Source: CAYTYZ01 sp964448465 (GTDB lineage Bacteria; Patescibacteriota; Microgenomatia; UBA12405). Taken from it: a stretch of DNA of 33,767 nucleotides. Below, piece after piece: positions 8,449 to 16,086 of this stretch (its first letter is position 1; each line of letters opens with the position of its first letter). The position numbers and the translations under genes are program-made. The notes beneath the pieces were generated by a model that saw only the letters and a list, made by a program, of their open reading frames with translations, had not been told where the DNA came from and made no database searches. The stretch lies in the NCBI GenBank assembly GCA_964448465.1, contig CAYUVY010000008.1, positions 1-33,767 on the forward strand, in the 5' to 3' direction.

Positions 8449-8540
8449 TATTTAAAGCTCCTCTTCAGGTTTTTCCAGTTCCCAAACACCATCCACAAGC
8501 CCATCGTCAATCCTAAAACAAAACTCATCATCTTACGCAT
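8448..8540 (-). CDS. 30-residue putative membrane peptide
   Basis: ATG 8540 to TAG 8448 encodes MRKMMSFVLG..., one hydrophobic helix (about residues 4-20) followed by a basic tail KNLKRSFK, giving an N-out/C-in or inside-positive single-pass peptide. A -10-like TAGAAT ends five bases before the ATG, the same geometry as at larger genes here, and the stop overlaps the GTG of the GH18-like gene by one base. It could be a true small protein or a translated leader that helps initiate the hydrolase. No family is recognised. Confidence 0.5.
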   Translation of the reverse strand: MRKMMSFVLGLTMGLWMVFGNWKNLKRSFK

Positions 8541-8545
8541 TACCT

Positions 8546-8551
8546 ATTCTA
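8546..8551 (-). promoter_or_regulatory. Putative -10 for the 30-residue peptide/GH18 operon
   Basis: TAGAAT on the minus strand, five bases before ATG 8540. No clear -35. Confidence 0.35.
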
Positions 8552-8583
8552 CTAGATTTGTTCTTTTTGCCAAACAGCCTTAC

Positions 8584-8967
8584 CTATTTTCTCTTAGGCC
8601 TGTATACGCAATCAAACCCTCCAGCTACCTGGTCTGGATCAAAAACTACATAATTTCCAAAATCAGTTTTGATCCATCTATTATCTCTACGACCACTCTC
8701 AGTTGTATATGCTTCACCTTCAACCACCAAATTTTCATTAGTCATTACCATGTTCCCATTATCATCATATACTGGCACCAAAACTTCGCTCTTATCACTA
8801 GCCCCAGCACGAATAGGATACCCAGTCTGATTGCAGTTTTTCCCCACTATTTGCCCCACAACCTTTTTCCCGTCAATCTCGTTTGGAACATTATTACATC
8901 CAGACAAAGCTAATACTCCTGCAGTACAAAGACCGATAAAACGATAGTTTAATCGAGTTATACTCAT
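8584..8967 (-). CDS. Small lipoprotein with an SH3-like region
   Basis: 127 residues. Signal peptide with lipobox ALSGC (C24), so it should be lipid-modified and held on the outer face of the membrane. The mature part contains YPIRAGASDKSEVLVPVYDDNGN, reminiscent of the beginning of a bacterial SH3 (SH3b) domain, and three further cysteines (about residues 45, 120). No enzyme motif. It is monocistronic: the next downstream gene is separated by 43 bases with its own -10, and upstream is a perfect-consensus promoter. SH3b assignment is tentative; the lipoprotein call is firm. Confidence 0.72.
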   Translation of the reverse strand: MSITRLNYRFIGLCTAGVLALSGCNNVPNEIDGKKVVGQIVGKNCNQTGYPIRAGASDKSEVLVPVYDDNGNMVMTNENLVVEGEAYTTESGRRDNRWIKTDFGNYVVFDPDQVAGGFDCVYRPKRK

Positions 8968-8972
8968 TACTT

Positions 8973-9001
8973 ATTATAAGACACAAAATCTCTTTTGTCA
9001 A
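8973..9001 (-). promoter_or_regulatory. Perfect consensus sigma-70 type promoter, leaderless
   Basis: TTGACA (9001-8996), 17-base spacer, TATAAT (8978-8973), then AAGTA and the lipoprotein ATG at 8967. The start codon A lies six bases after the -10, so the expected transcription start is at or next to the start codon. Confidence 0.85.
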
Positions 9002-9093
9002 GTACAAGTCAACAACCCATATTTTAGCCTCATTACTTAAACTTTATTTAAATATTCAACCTGATCTACTGATCTACTGATAACTAATTATTG

Positions 9094-9220
9094 TGCGCGA
9101 GCATGCCTGCCCGCCTGTGGCGGAGACTCGCTTATCCCGATTTTGTGAGGGACCTGTCCCGATCTCACATCGGGAAACCATGGACCTATCCGACGAACGT
9201 CGGATCGCTCTAACCAACTG
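9094..9220 (-). pseudogene. Palindrome-filled remnant of a duplicated tRNA-Ile
   Basis: Immediately after tRNA-Ile the minus strand repeats pieces of it in order: CAGTTGGTTAGAGCG (D arm), AGGTCCATGGTT (variable loop and 5' T arm) and CATGCTCGCGCA (3' T arm and acceptor). The acceptor 5' half is missing. The anticodon arm is replaced by a palindrome (9188-9205, arms ATCCGACG/CGTCGGAT) and the T loop by about 70 bases of further palindromes (CCCGAT..ATCGGG at 9158-9174, CCGCC..GGCGG at 9111-9123). It cannot act as a normal tRNA. The remaining sequence up to the lipoprotein promoter (9002-9093) holds no gene; CTGATCTA is repeated at 9060-9075. Confidence 0.7.
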
Positions 9221-9294
9221 TGCGCGAGCATGGACTCGAACCATGGACCTCAGTCTTATCAGGACTGCGCTCTAACCAACTGAGCTACACGCGC
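9221..9294 (-). tRNA. tRNA-Ile (anticodon GAT)
   Basis: 74 bases, minus strand. D arm GCTC..GAGC, anticodon stem CAGTC/GACTG with loop CTGATAA (GAT), T arm CATGG-TTCGAGT-CCATG, acceptor GCGCGTG/CTCGCGC with one T-T mismatch, discriminator A, no encoded CCA. Its first base adjoins the 100-N gap 9295-9394, so the region before it is unknown. In many bacteria this tRNA sits between 16S and tRNA-Ala; here tRNA-Ala is 2.1 kb further on, beyond three protein genes. Confidence 0.92.
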
Positions 9295-9394
9295 NNNNNN
9301 NNNNNNNNNNNNNNNNNNNNNNNNNNNNNNNNNNNNNNNNNNNNNNNNNNNNNNNNNNNNNNNNNNNNNNNNNNNNNNNNNNNNNNNNNNNNNN

Positions 9395-10488
9395 ACCACC
9401 CCCATATCCGTACCCGTTACCTTGCAATCATAATCCAAATCCGCCAAAGTACTTCCGTTGGCCAAGACAAACTGTGATTTTACAAATGCATAGTCCGCTC
9501 CGTCCACCTTTTGATCATTCGTGCCACCAGAACTACCCGAAGTAATATCTCCTCCCAACAAAGGCAACTTACTAAAATTTAATACTCTATTCTCGTCAGT
9601 ATTTAAGGTAATTGCCCCGCCCGATTGATTAAAAAAGGCCGTTTGATTATCCTGCGAGTATTTTGTAGCTATTTGTTTAGGTCCATTAATTAAGGCATAA
9701 ACCCCACCCTGCCCAGAGGCCACCCCAACTAGTCTAACTTGACCCTGATAAACCTTAAATCCTACCTGGTTTGTCTCCCCAGTTCCCACTACCACTACGT
9801 TACTAAAAGACTTGTCCCCTTCTGCAGTCTTTACCACCACATTCACTCTCATATTATTAGCGCAAGCTGCCCCTGGAAATACATTACTAAAAGACACTTT
9901 AAATTTGAACGGTAAACCCTCTGTGCTTCCCACTCCACTCGTACCTTGTACCGAATTCACCGCCAAAACAGCCTCTGTCATTTCCAGTGTTATATCTGCC
10001 ACTTGGGGATCACTTCTGGTTACCTGGGTATCTGTTGCTCCCGCCACATGTCCAACCGTAATACTCGAAGCCCCTGGTTTTAAGGAGGTAAAATAAAACC
10101 TATCCAACAAAATCGTCCCCGTAGGTAAATTATTGTTTACCGCAACTTTATATCCCGAAACTTGTATTCTTCCATCTGTTACCTTGTTAAATAACAAATT
10201 TCCAAATACCACCCCACTGGTACCTACCTCATATCGCAAACTAGTCGGATCGTACAAAATAGTATATTTATAAGCCGAAACGCGCTGATCTCCTACATTC
10301 ATAAACACACTTACCCCAAAACTATCTCCAACTGCCAGATTATCAACTGAAGTTGGCTGGAAGCTAAACGAAGATCCATTGTTAAACGCACTACTTCGAG
10401 TATCTTGCTTTTGTTGGCTAAAATATACTGCCCCAACCAAACCTGCAACTAAAACCAAGAACATCAAGATACTAAAAGTTTTCTTCAT
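9395..10488 (-). CDS. Surface protein with cohesin-like and dockerin-like modules (3' end in gap)
   Basis: About 365 residues are readable before the gap 9295-9394, where the true C-terminus is lost; apparent codons beyond the gap run into tRNA-Ile and are not real. N-terminal single membrane segment (5-23), then QDTRSSA (28-34), then a cohesin-like beta-sandwich (about 40-175; FSFQPTSVDNLAVGDSFGV, AYKYTILYDPTSLRYE, ILLDRFYFTSLKPG), a second beta-rich domain, and a dockerin-like end with two Asp-rich loops (DQKVDGADYAFVKSQF, DLDYDCKVTGTDMGV). Cohesins and dockerins bind each other in cellulosomes; in uncultured bacteria they build other surface assemblies. Last gene of a four-gene operon; its ATG overlaps the previous stop by four bases (ATGA). 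Confidence 0.78.
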
Positions 10489-12144
10489 ATTTCCAATCCC
10501 AAAAATCTAAAATAATTAGTACGCCAGATCTCAAAATCTTCCAAACCAACCGTCGAACTACAACTAAAATCTGACCTCCAGTCATTTCTCGTTACAACCG
10601 AAGAGCCCAAATTAGCATCCAAATACTCATATCTCCAAACTTCAAAGTCCAGCAAATCGATACTATTGTCACAATAAGGTGTTGAATTAACTGAAGAAAC
10701 CAAGTGCGCATTTCCCAAAGATTTTGACAAAAGCCCGTTTCCACACACTAAACACATCGGCACAGGTGTTGGGGTAGCCGTCGGGGTCATGGTTGGAGTT
10801 AAAGTTGCCGTTGGCGCGGGTGTATTTGTTGCTGTTGGCACAGGCGTGTTTGTTGCTGTTGGTACNNNNNNNNNNNNNNNNNNNNNNNNNNNNNNNNNNN
10901 NNNNNNNNNNNNNNNNNNNNNNNNNNNNNNNNNNNNNNNNNNNNNNNNNNNNNNNNNNNNNNNNNCGCGGGTGTATTTGTTGCTGTTGGCACAGGCGTGT
11001 TTGTTGCTGTTGGTACCGGAGTATTCGTTGCCGTTGGCAAAGGAGTATTCGTTGCGGTTGGCACAGGTGTATTCGTGGCCGTTGGCGCGGGTGTATTTGT
11101 TGCTGTTGGCACAGGCGTGTTTGTTGCTGTTGGTACCGGACTATTTGTAGGTACCAGAGTCGGAGTCGGCGGTACAGCCAGACTATCTATTAACCAAGAA
11201 TTGTTGACCATCTGCAAACTAATAGTCTGACCAGTCTCACTTCCCGCGACCAATTGGTATCCGGGGAGAATCTCTAACAAATAATGGGGTAGCCCTCCCA
11301 AGCTCGTTATTCCCGGCACTTCAAAACTTAATAATTCAATTTTCCCCGTTTTTAAGCTAGCGTAGGGTCGAACATCTGCAAGGATGATATTTTTCACTCC
11401 AGGGCTAACTTCCACCACTTTAAATTCACTAAACCCAGCTTGCGAACCAAAATTTTTCCAAAGATTCTGTGGATAACCAGTATAGTTAATGCTTAAACTG
11501 AAGTTCGCCGCCGACAAGCGCTTACTTCCCAAATCCCAATAATAATGTACCTTATAATCTCCGTTTACATTTTTGTTGTCCACCGAAATGGATCCTGAAA
11601 CAGTGGGCAAATCGGCTTCTGCTATTACCAAATTAACCGTTTCGTTGTTTATTTGTAAATTATTGTCTGCGTTTGCGCTGTCGTATCTGGAAATATCCAT
11701 ACTGGTTACTCCAAATTTCGTTGTCCCACTCTTTAGCGCTTTAAATTTTAATGTGTCCAAAACCCAGGTGCCATTTGGCAAACTCTCGGCAGCCAAACCC
11801 GAACCCAAAGCCACAACATCAATTTCCCCCGTTAGTTTATTGGCGCTGTCTCCTTGAAAACGCAATGGATACTCTAAATTATAATTACTCCCTACATATT
11901 CCAATAAATCTGTTGGATATTTAACAATAAATCTGAATCCCGAAACCTTCTGGTCTTTACTATCCATACTCAAAGCAATTACAAATTCCTCACCGGCCTT
12001 AACGTTAATATCATTTGGTGTAAAAAATACTTTCCCTTGGCTAGAAAATGCTCCCTTGCGTAGATCTTGAACCTTGCTCAAACCTATCAAAGCAGCTCCA
12101 ATCCCAAATGCTAACACTAGCCAAACCAAAATGTTGTTCTTCAT
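10485..12144 (-). CDS. Surface protein: two cohesin-like domains, PT-rich repeat linker, dockerin-like end
   Basis: One gene although the 100-N gap (10866-10965) puts its two ends in different frames. N-terminal membrane segment (4-21) and VQDLRKGA (25-32), a cohesin-like domain (about 35-180; FFTPNDINVKAGEEFVIALS), a second beta-sandwich (about 185-325), then a long linker of eight-residue units of the type NTPVPTAT, and a C-terminal module CGNGLLSKSLGNA ... SIDLLDFEVWRYE ... RNDWRSDF ... VGLEDFEIWRTNYF. That module resembles dockerin with two EF-like loops; the second loop has lost most Asp residues. The gap lies inside the 24-bp DNA repeat and most likely reflects repeat collapse, so linker length is unknown. 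It overlaps both neighbours by four bases. Confidence 0.78.
10765..11150 (-). repeat. 24-bp tandem repeat encoding a PT-rich linker
   Basis: Direct repeats coding for NTPxPTAT with x = V, A or L. At least seven units are seen on the high-coordinate side of the gap and several on the other. Neighbouring units differ at synonymous positions (for example GTATTCGTTGC and GTGTTTGTTGC), and a multi-unit block recurs, which points to segmental duplication. Confidence 0.85.
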
Positions 12145-12668
12145 TTTCTTGTTAAGTTTTGTAAACTAATATCTATTTTTGTTGCTCCGTTTGCTCCCGG
12201 CCCGACCATTACAGAACCAGCTGTAACTTGTAGATCTGATATGGCCTCAATTGTTCCCAATAATATTTCCCCAGAAGGTAGTTGCGCACTTGGTTTTAAT
12301 ATTCCCGCTGAAAATAGTATTTTCCCGTTCTCAACCTTGTTCACAAAAATATTAGAAAATACCTCCGTATTTGGTTCAAATCCTTTCACCCCATTCATTC
12401 TTAGCTCTACCGAAGAAATTTTTTGCCCTCCAGAGTTTAAATATAGTGAGTTTTTCTTCACTTCTCCTACCATCTCTACTTTTGCACTCGACAGAGCCGG
12501 ATTAGACAAGTTAATGCTCCCTATTTTTGTCATATCCAAATCCTGTTTTACCATATAGTTAACCTTGCCAGCGGCCAAGTAGTACATCCCCAAAGAAAGT
12601 GCCACTACCACTACTGGTACTATGTAAAATAGTTTATAACGGAGGAGTTGACGTGGGTCGTATCCCAT
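12141..12668 (-). CDS. Small membrane-anchored cohesin-like protein
   Basis: 175 residues: short basic N-terminus, one membrane segment (about 13-32), then a single beta-rich domain (INLSNPALSSAKVEMVG ... ISSVELRMNGVKGFEP ... LPSGEILLGTIEAIS ... GATKIDISLQNLTRK) with the layout of a cohesin-like fold, most clearly the PSGEILLGTIEA strand that corresponds to PTGTILLDRFYF and PNGTWVLDTLKF in its neighbours. No dockerin and no linker. A KQDLD sequence (41-45) vaguely recalls the QDxR motif of the other three. Its start lies 35 bases inside the upstream gene and its stop overlaps the next ATG by four bases. Confidence 0.65.
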   Translation of the reverse strand: MGYDPRQLLRYKLFYIVPVVVVALSLGMYYLAAGKVNYMVKQDLDMTKIGSINLSNPALSSAKVEMVGEVKKNSLYLNSGGQKISSVELRMNGVKGFEPNTEVFSNIFVNKVENGKILFSAGILKPSAQLPSGEILLGTIEAISDLQVTAGSVMVGPGANGATKIDISLQNLTRK

Positions 12669-14088
12669 AGGAGTTGTTCCAAATTTGAAAATCTAACAGG
12701 TCAACAATTTGGTCTTGATTAAAGTCTGCTAGCCAGTCATTTTTCGTCTCTCTGCTAGTAGCAGCACCCAAATCCACCGCTTCATGTCTCCAAGTTTCAA
12801 AGTCACCTATATCAATAGTGCCATTACACTCTATCAAAGTTGAATCATGTGGATCTGGATTAGAAGCATTGCCCAAAGTCTTGGCGGGCAAGCCTTCTTG
12901 GCACTCTCTTGCACCTGTGTTTCCCGGATCGAGTCCCAAAGCTGGAGTAAACACTATTTTTGCAATTCTGGCAAACTCCCCACCATTATAAGTAGCCGTC
13001 AAACTAATTATGCTGCTACTATTTAAAGCCACCGGAGCAGTCCCCACAAATTCTTTTAAATTACCATTATTTGCTACACAACTTGCATTACCTGTTTCTG
13101 TTGTATTTGTATACTGGTTCATCGTCCAATTAAACTTAGTCACCCCATCTACCTTGAAACTAACCGGCGATGCTCCGTCGCTCTCGTCGTAATATACGAC
13201 TTTCACATTATAGTTCCCAGCAGCTCCAACAAATACCTTACTCGCACTACCAGTTACATTTCCGGTCAACTTAATGTGTGGCAACATGTCGTCCGCCGAA
13301 CAAAAATCGTCAAGATCTGTCGCCGTATAGTTAGACAGTGTCATATCACTAGCTTGCATCACAATTTCACTTACAGACGGTGGCAAAGTAGGAGTTGCGG
13401 TTGCTGCTGGTACTGGTGTATTTGTGGCAGGTGGTGCGCTAGTTACCGTAGCTGCCGCTGGATTTACGGTCAATTGGTTTTCTGGTGTGTAGTTTACACA
13501 AACCGGTGCATCCATATCCACACCCTGGTTAGTCATCATTGTTGCCATACCCCCACAGTTAGCCGTTACCCCAGTTGGAAAAGTTAGCTTGGTGGGGGTG
13601 ACTTGTTTAACCTTAAAGACCAACTTTTGCAAATATACAGTTCCACCCTTACTCCCATTAGACAAAGCATCCATTATCCGCACGGTCCCTGCCGAGTTGT
13701 CGTAGAACCTAGGAGCCGCAGGATCAAGTGGCATATTAAATATATTATCCGTAGGATCCGTGGGGTCGGGTAAATGAAAAACGTTGCCCCCTCCTACATC
13801 TGTAGCCAAGGGCACCTCATAACGAACGAACTCTAAAACTGCTGGGTCAAATTTTAAAGTTAAGTCATATCCGGTAATTCTGTGAGTAGTAGGTGTCAGA
13901 ACCGATGCTCTTACCGTAAATTCTTCATTCACAGGCTTATTGGTAATTTCACTAGGCAAGATCAGCAAACTTGGCGACTCCGCCGCCGCGCTACTTCTCT
14001 TGTCCTGTCTTTGGTTCATCAAGTAATACCCTGCCAGCAATCCCAAGCTAATTAAAACCAATGGCAACACTCTTTTTATTACTTGCAT
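12634..14088 (-). CDS. Surface protein: cohesin-like, carbohydrate-binding-like and dockerin-like modules
   Basis: 484 residues, first gene of the operon. Membrane segment (7-24) followed by RQDKRSSA (27-34); cohesin-like domain (about 40-205; LLILPSEITNKPVNEEFTV, ITGYDLTLKFDPAVLEFV); short PT linker (TNTPVPAATATPT); a beta-sandwich (about 240-375; VSEIVMQASDMTLSNY ... VKVVYYDESDGASPVSFKVD ... GGEFARIAKIVF) resembling CBM6/35-type or malectin-like sugar-binding domains; and a dockerin-like end (CQEGLPAKTLGNA, IDIGDFETWRHE, KNDWLADFNQDQIVDLLDFQIW) whose second loop is a good calcium loop. An exposed protein that binds carbohydrate and, through the dockerin-like end, perhaps its cohesin-bearing neighbours. 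Domain names come from pattern reading only. Confidence 0.78.
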   Translation of the reverse strand: MQVIKRVLPLVLISLGLLAGYYLMNQRQDKRSSAAAESPSLLILPSEITNKPVNEEFTVRASVLTPTTHRITGYDLTLKFDPAVLEFVRYEVPLATDVGGGNVFHLPDPTDPTDNIFNMPLDPAAPRFYDNSAGTVRIMDALSNGSKGGTVYLQKLVFKVKQVTPTKLTFPTGVTANCGGMATMMTNQGVDMDAPVCVNYTPENQLTVNPAAATVTSAPPATNTPVPAATATPTLPPSVSEIVMQASDMTLSNYTATDLDDFCSADDMLPHIKLTGNVTGSASKVFVGAAGNYNVKVVYYDESDGASPVSFKVDGVTKFNWTMNQYTNTTETGNASCVANNGNLKEFVGTAPVALNSSSIISLTATYNGGEFARIAKIVFTPALGLDPGNTGARECQEGLPAKTLGNASNPDPHDSTLIECNGTIDIGDFETWRHEAVDLGAATSRETKNDWLADFNQDQIVDLLDFQIWNNSYGIRPTSTPPL

Positions 14089-14106
14089 CTATACTATTTA
14101 TAGATG
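14086..14106. promoter_or_regulatory. Inverted repeat covering the start codon of the cohesin operon
   Basis: CATCTATA and TATAGATG, perfect 8-bp arms around CTATT. One arm contains the ATG of the first operon gene, and the element overlaps the presumed -10 (TATAAA, 14102-14097). It could be an operator or, in RNA, a weak start-codon hairpin. Confidence 0.45.
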
Positions 14107-14124
14107 GTTTACCAAAAAACTCAA
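14097..14124 (-). promoter_or_regulatory. Putative promoter of the cohesin operon
   Basis: TTGAGT (14124-14119), 16-base spacer, TATAAA (14102-14097), eight bases before ATG 14088. It follows the stop of the RimK-like gene, without a strong terminator between. Confidence 0.45.
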
Positions 14125-14128
14125 GAAC

Positions 14129-15022
14129 TTAGTGGTTAATTAGCATCTCCAAAACTTTCCCTGCCACATTTATTCCTGTAGATTTTTCAAAGCCCTGATA
14201 TTGGCACTGGCGATTTACTTCCAATATATAACTTCTACCACTTTCATCTTTCATGATGTCCACTCCACAATAATCTAGCCCACAGGTTTGCGCTACTTTT
14301 TCTGCCAATTTAGTATCTTCTTCTGAAAGTTTCCATACTTCCACATCTCCACCCAAACTAAAATTACTCCTAAACTCCGCTCCCACCGCGCTCCTCTTCA
14401 TTGCTCCCACCACCTTACCTCCAATCACAATCACCCGCAAATCCCACTTTAAAGGCAAATAATCTTGAAACACAAACATCCCCAAATTTTTCTCCTGTAT
14501 CTTTTTAATAAATTTCTTAAGCTCTTCCTGGTTTTCAAACTTCCTCACACTTCTACCTTGAAAGCCCCGATCGTGTTTGGCAATCACCGGAAAGTTGAAT
14601 CTATATTCCAAAGCCTGAACTTTTCGATAAAAAACTCTGGTTGGTACTACTGGAATTCCGGCCTCCACAAATACTCCGTGCTGGGCAATCTTTCCCATTC
14701 TCTCCCAGGTCGTGTAGGCCATACTATTAGTACAAAACACCCCCTTGCTACGCAAGATTCTTATCAACACTCCTCGTCCAATTGGATATTTTCCAGTCTT
14801 GGTTCCCGCCACCCTAAACCATACCCCTGCCGTATTCTCCCCAGTAACTTCTTCTCCTTGCACAAAAATCTTTGGCACTTGGTTATTAATTTCCATCACC
14901 ACATCCGCATATTTAACCCACTTGGCCTTTACTCCCTTTTTCTCTGCCTCCTCCAACAGCCTGCCCACTTCGTAATTCTTTCTAATCGAATTCATGGTCA
15001 TGATAATTATTTGTTTTTGCAT
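14129..15022 (-). CDS. RimK-like ATP-grasp ligase
   Basis: 297 residues, full ATP-grasp ligase length for the RimK family, which joins amino acids (typically glutamate) to a carboxyl group of a protein or small molecule using ATP. Visible: N-terminal Rossmann-like part, central FPVIAKHDRGFQGRSV with the ATP lysine (K149) and flexible Gly-rich loop, DLRVIVIGGKVVGAMKR (194-210), EFRSNFSLGG (216-225), GVDIMKDESG and the metal-binding LEVNRQCQYQG (267-277). Start ATG 15022; four bases of MQKQ precede a strong strand, and a later ATG at residue 9 is possible. It is the last gene of the ligase cluster, separated from the paralogue upstream by a 107-base spacer filled by a long hairpin. No target can be named. 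Confidence 0.85.
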   Translation of the reverse strand: MQKQIIIMTMNSIRKNYEVGRLLEEAEKKGVKAKWVKYADVVMEINNQVPKIFVQGEEVTGENTAGVWFRVAGTKTGKYPIGRGVLIRILRSKGVFCTNSMAYTTWERMGKIAQHGVFVEAGIPVVPTRVFYRKVQALEYRFNFPVIAKHDRGFQGRSVRKFENQEELKKFIKKIQEKNLGMFVFQDYLPLKWDLRVIVIGGKVVGAMKRSAVGAEFRSNFSLGGDVEVWKLSEEDTKLAEKVAQTCGLDYCGVDIMKDESGRSYILEVNRQCQYQGFEKSTGINVAGKVLEMLINH

Positions 15023-15041
15023 ATATATTTAAAACTTAATA

Positions 15042-15130
15042 AACAAGTTATGTTTATATTTTTCGCGCGCAATCATGTGAGCAAGCAGCTGCGCAACGCG
15101 TGAGCACGACAAAATATAAACTAACTTGTT
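15042..15130 (-). promoter_or_regulatory. Long intergenic hairpin with the 41-bp repeat at its apex
   Basis: Arms 15042-15062 and 15111-15130 (AACAAGTTA(T)GTTTATATTTT) pair over 20 bp with one bulged T. The loop is the 41-bp repeat copy plus a few bases. The stem begins at the stop codon of the upstream RimK-like gene (TGA 15132-15130) and ends 20 bases before the next start, so it can reduce transcription or stabilise the upstream message. Confidence 0.75.
15067..15107. repeat. 41-bp dispersed repeat, copy B (intergenic hairpin apex)
   Basis: 38 of 41 bases match 6646-6686 in the 23S helix 10. As there, it consists of two similar half-units and sits at the top of an AT-rich stem. Confidence 0.85.
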
Positions 15131-16086
15131 CATGCGCTTTTATTAACAATTAAAGAGAATAAATATTTAACAATTTCTTTAGGCACATCGATACCCGTAG
15201 CTTGCATCAAACCCTTAAATTGTGGTCCTTTGTTCACTTCCCAAATCACCGGTTTATCCATACTATCATTTTCAAAAGCCACGTCTACTCCAGCAACCGC
15301 TAGTCCACACACCCCCGCCGCCTTCACACATAATTTTTCTATTTCCTCTGGCAACTTAGCCACCTCCACTTTTCCCCCCATAGAAAAATTATTTCTAAAC
15401 TCGGTTGCTTCTTGCCTAGTCCTTTTCATTGCTCCAATCACCTTGTTCCCCAAGACAAACACCCGATAATCTCCGGAATTTTCCAGATATTCTTGTAGCA
15501 TGTATCTGCGTCCTTCTTCAATTTCCGACCTTCTCCATTGCCTAACCAAAACTTCAAGTTCCTCTAAATTATTAGCTTTAAAAACTCTACTCCCCCTGTC
15601 TCCACTTGATCCTTTTAGTATCACTGGGTAAACAAATTTTCTTTGATTTTCTTCTCTTTTTTGAAAGTCATATAAAAACCACAAACTCCCAAACAAGCTT
15701 CGAGGAACTTTTATACCGTTTTCAGTCAATTTTTTCATTTGCCAGGCCTTGAGTGCCATACTATTTTTCCCTTCCAAAACCATGGGATCTACTATTAGTA
15801 TCTCTAGTTTCTTCGCCTCCTCCACAATTAAATTCACCATCTCCCAATGTTTACCCGTCGTCCTAAAAAACAATAAACCAAAGTCCGACAACTTAATTTC
15901 TCTCTCTTCCATTGTCGACTTACTTATTCCACCTCTAATTTTTAGTTGATTGTTTTCTGTATCAAAATATATCCGATTATAAGAAATTAAACTTAAACTA
16001 ATTCCTAATTCACGACTAGCTCGTTTAAATTCCACCAAATGGTTACTTAGTTTTCCTCCAAAAAATACCGCTATTTTCTTTTTCAT
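15130..16086 (-). CDS. RimK-like ATP-grasp ligase, second copy
   Basis: 318 residues, paralogous to the 14129-15022 protein and with the same motif order: YPVILKGSSGDRGSRVFKA (153-171, ATP lysine and Gly-rich loop), LQEYLENSGDYRVFVLG (197-213), GAMKRTRQEATEFRNNFSMGG (218-238), GVDVAFEND and the metal-site WEVNKGPQF (282-290). The N-terminal part (KIAVFFGGKLSNHLVEFKRA) is the usual RimK pre-ATP-grasp domain. ATG 16086 overlaps the stop of the ATP-grasp/protease fusion by four bases, so the two are cotranslated. With two distinct RimK-like enzymes in one operon, successive or alternative amino-acid additions to one substrate are possible; this is inference. Confidence 0.85.
   Translation of the reverse strand: MKKKIAVFFGGKLSNHLVEFKRASRELGISLSLISYNRIYFDTENNQLKIRGGISKSTMEEREIKLSDFGLLFFRTTGKHWEMVNLIVEEAKKLEILIVDPMVLEGKNSMALKAWQMKKLTENGIKVPRSLFGSLWFLYDFQKREENQRKFVYPVILKGSSGDRGSRVFKANNLEELEVLVRQWRRSEIEEGRRYMLQEYLENSGDYRVFVLGNKVIGAMKRTRQEATEFRNNFSMGGKVEVAKLPEEIEKLCVKAAGVCGLAVAGVDVAFENDSMDKPVIWEVNKGPQFKGLMQATGIDVPKEIVKYLFSLIVNKSA

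Noticed and set aside
9093..9275. 60-codon plus-strand ORF over the tRNA region
   Set aside because: It is an antisense reading of tRNA-Ile and its remnant.
9259..9394. Protein C-terminus running through the gap into tRNA-Ile
   Set aside because: The codons after the gap (ARVAQLVRAQS) are the tRNA gene read as protein; the real end of the cohesin-type gene is inside the gap.
10765..11150. CRISPR array
   Set aside because: The repeats are contiguous 24-bp coding units without unique spacers and encode a PT-rich linker; no cas gene is present.
10789..11230. Plus-strand ORFs with GVFVAVG repeats
   Set aside because: They are the antisense frame of the PT-linker repeat.
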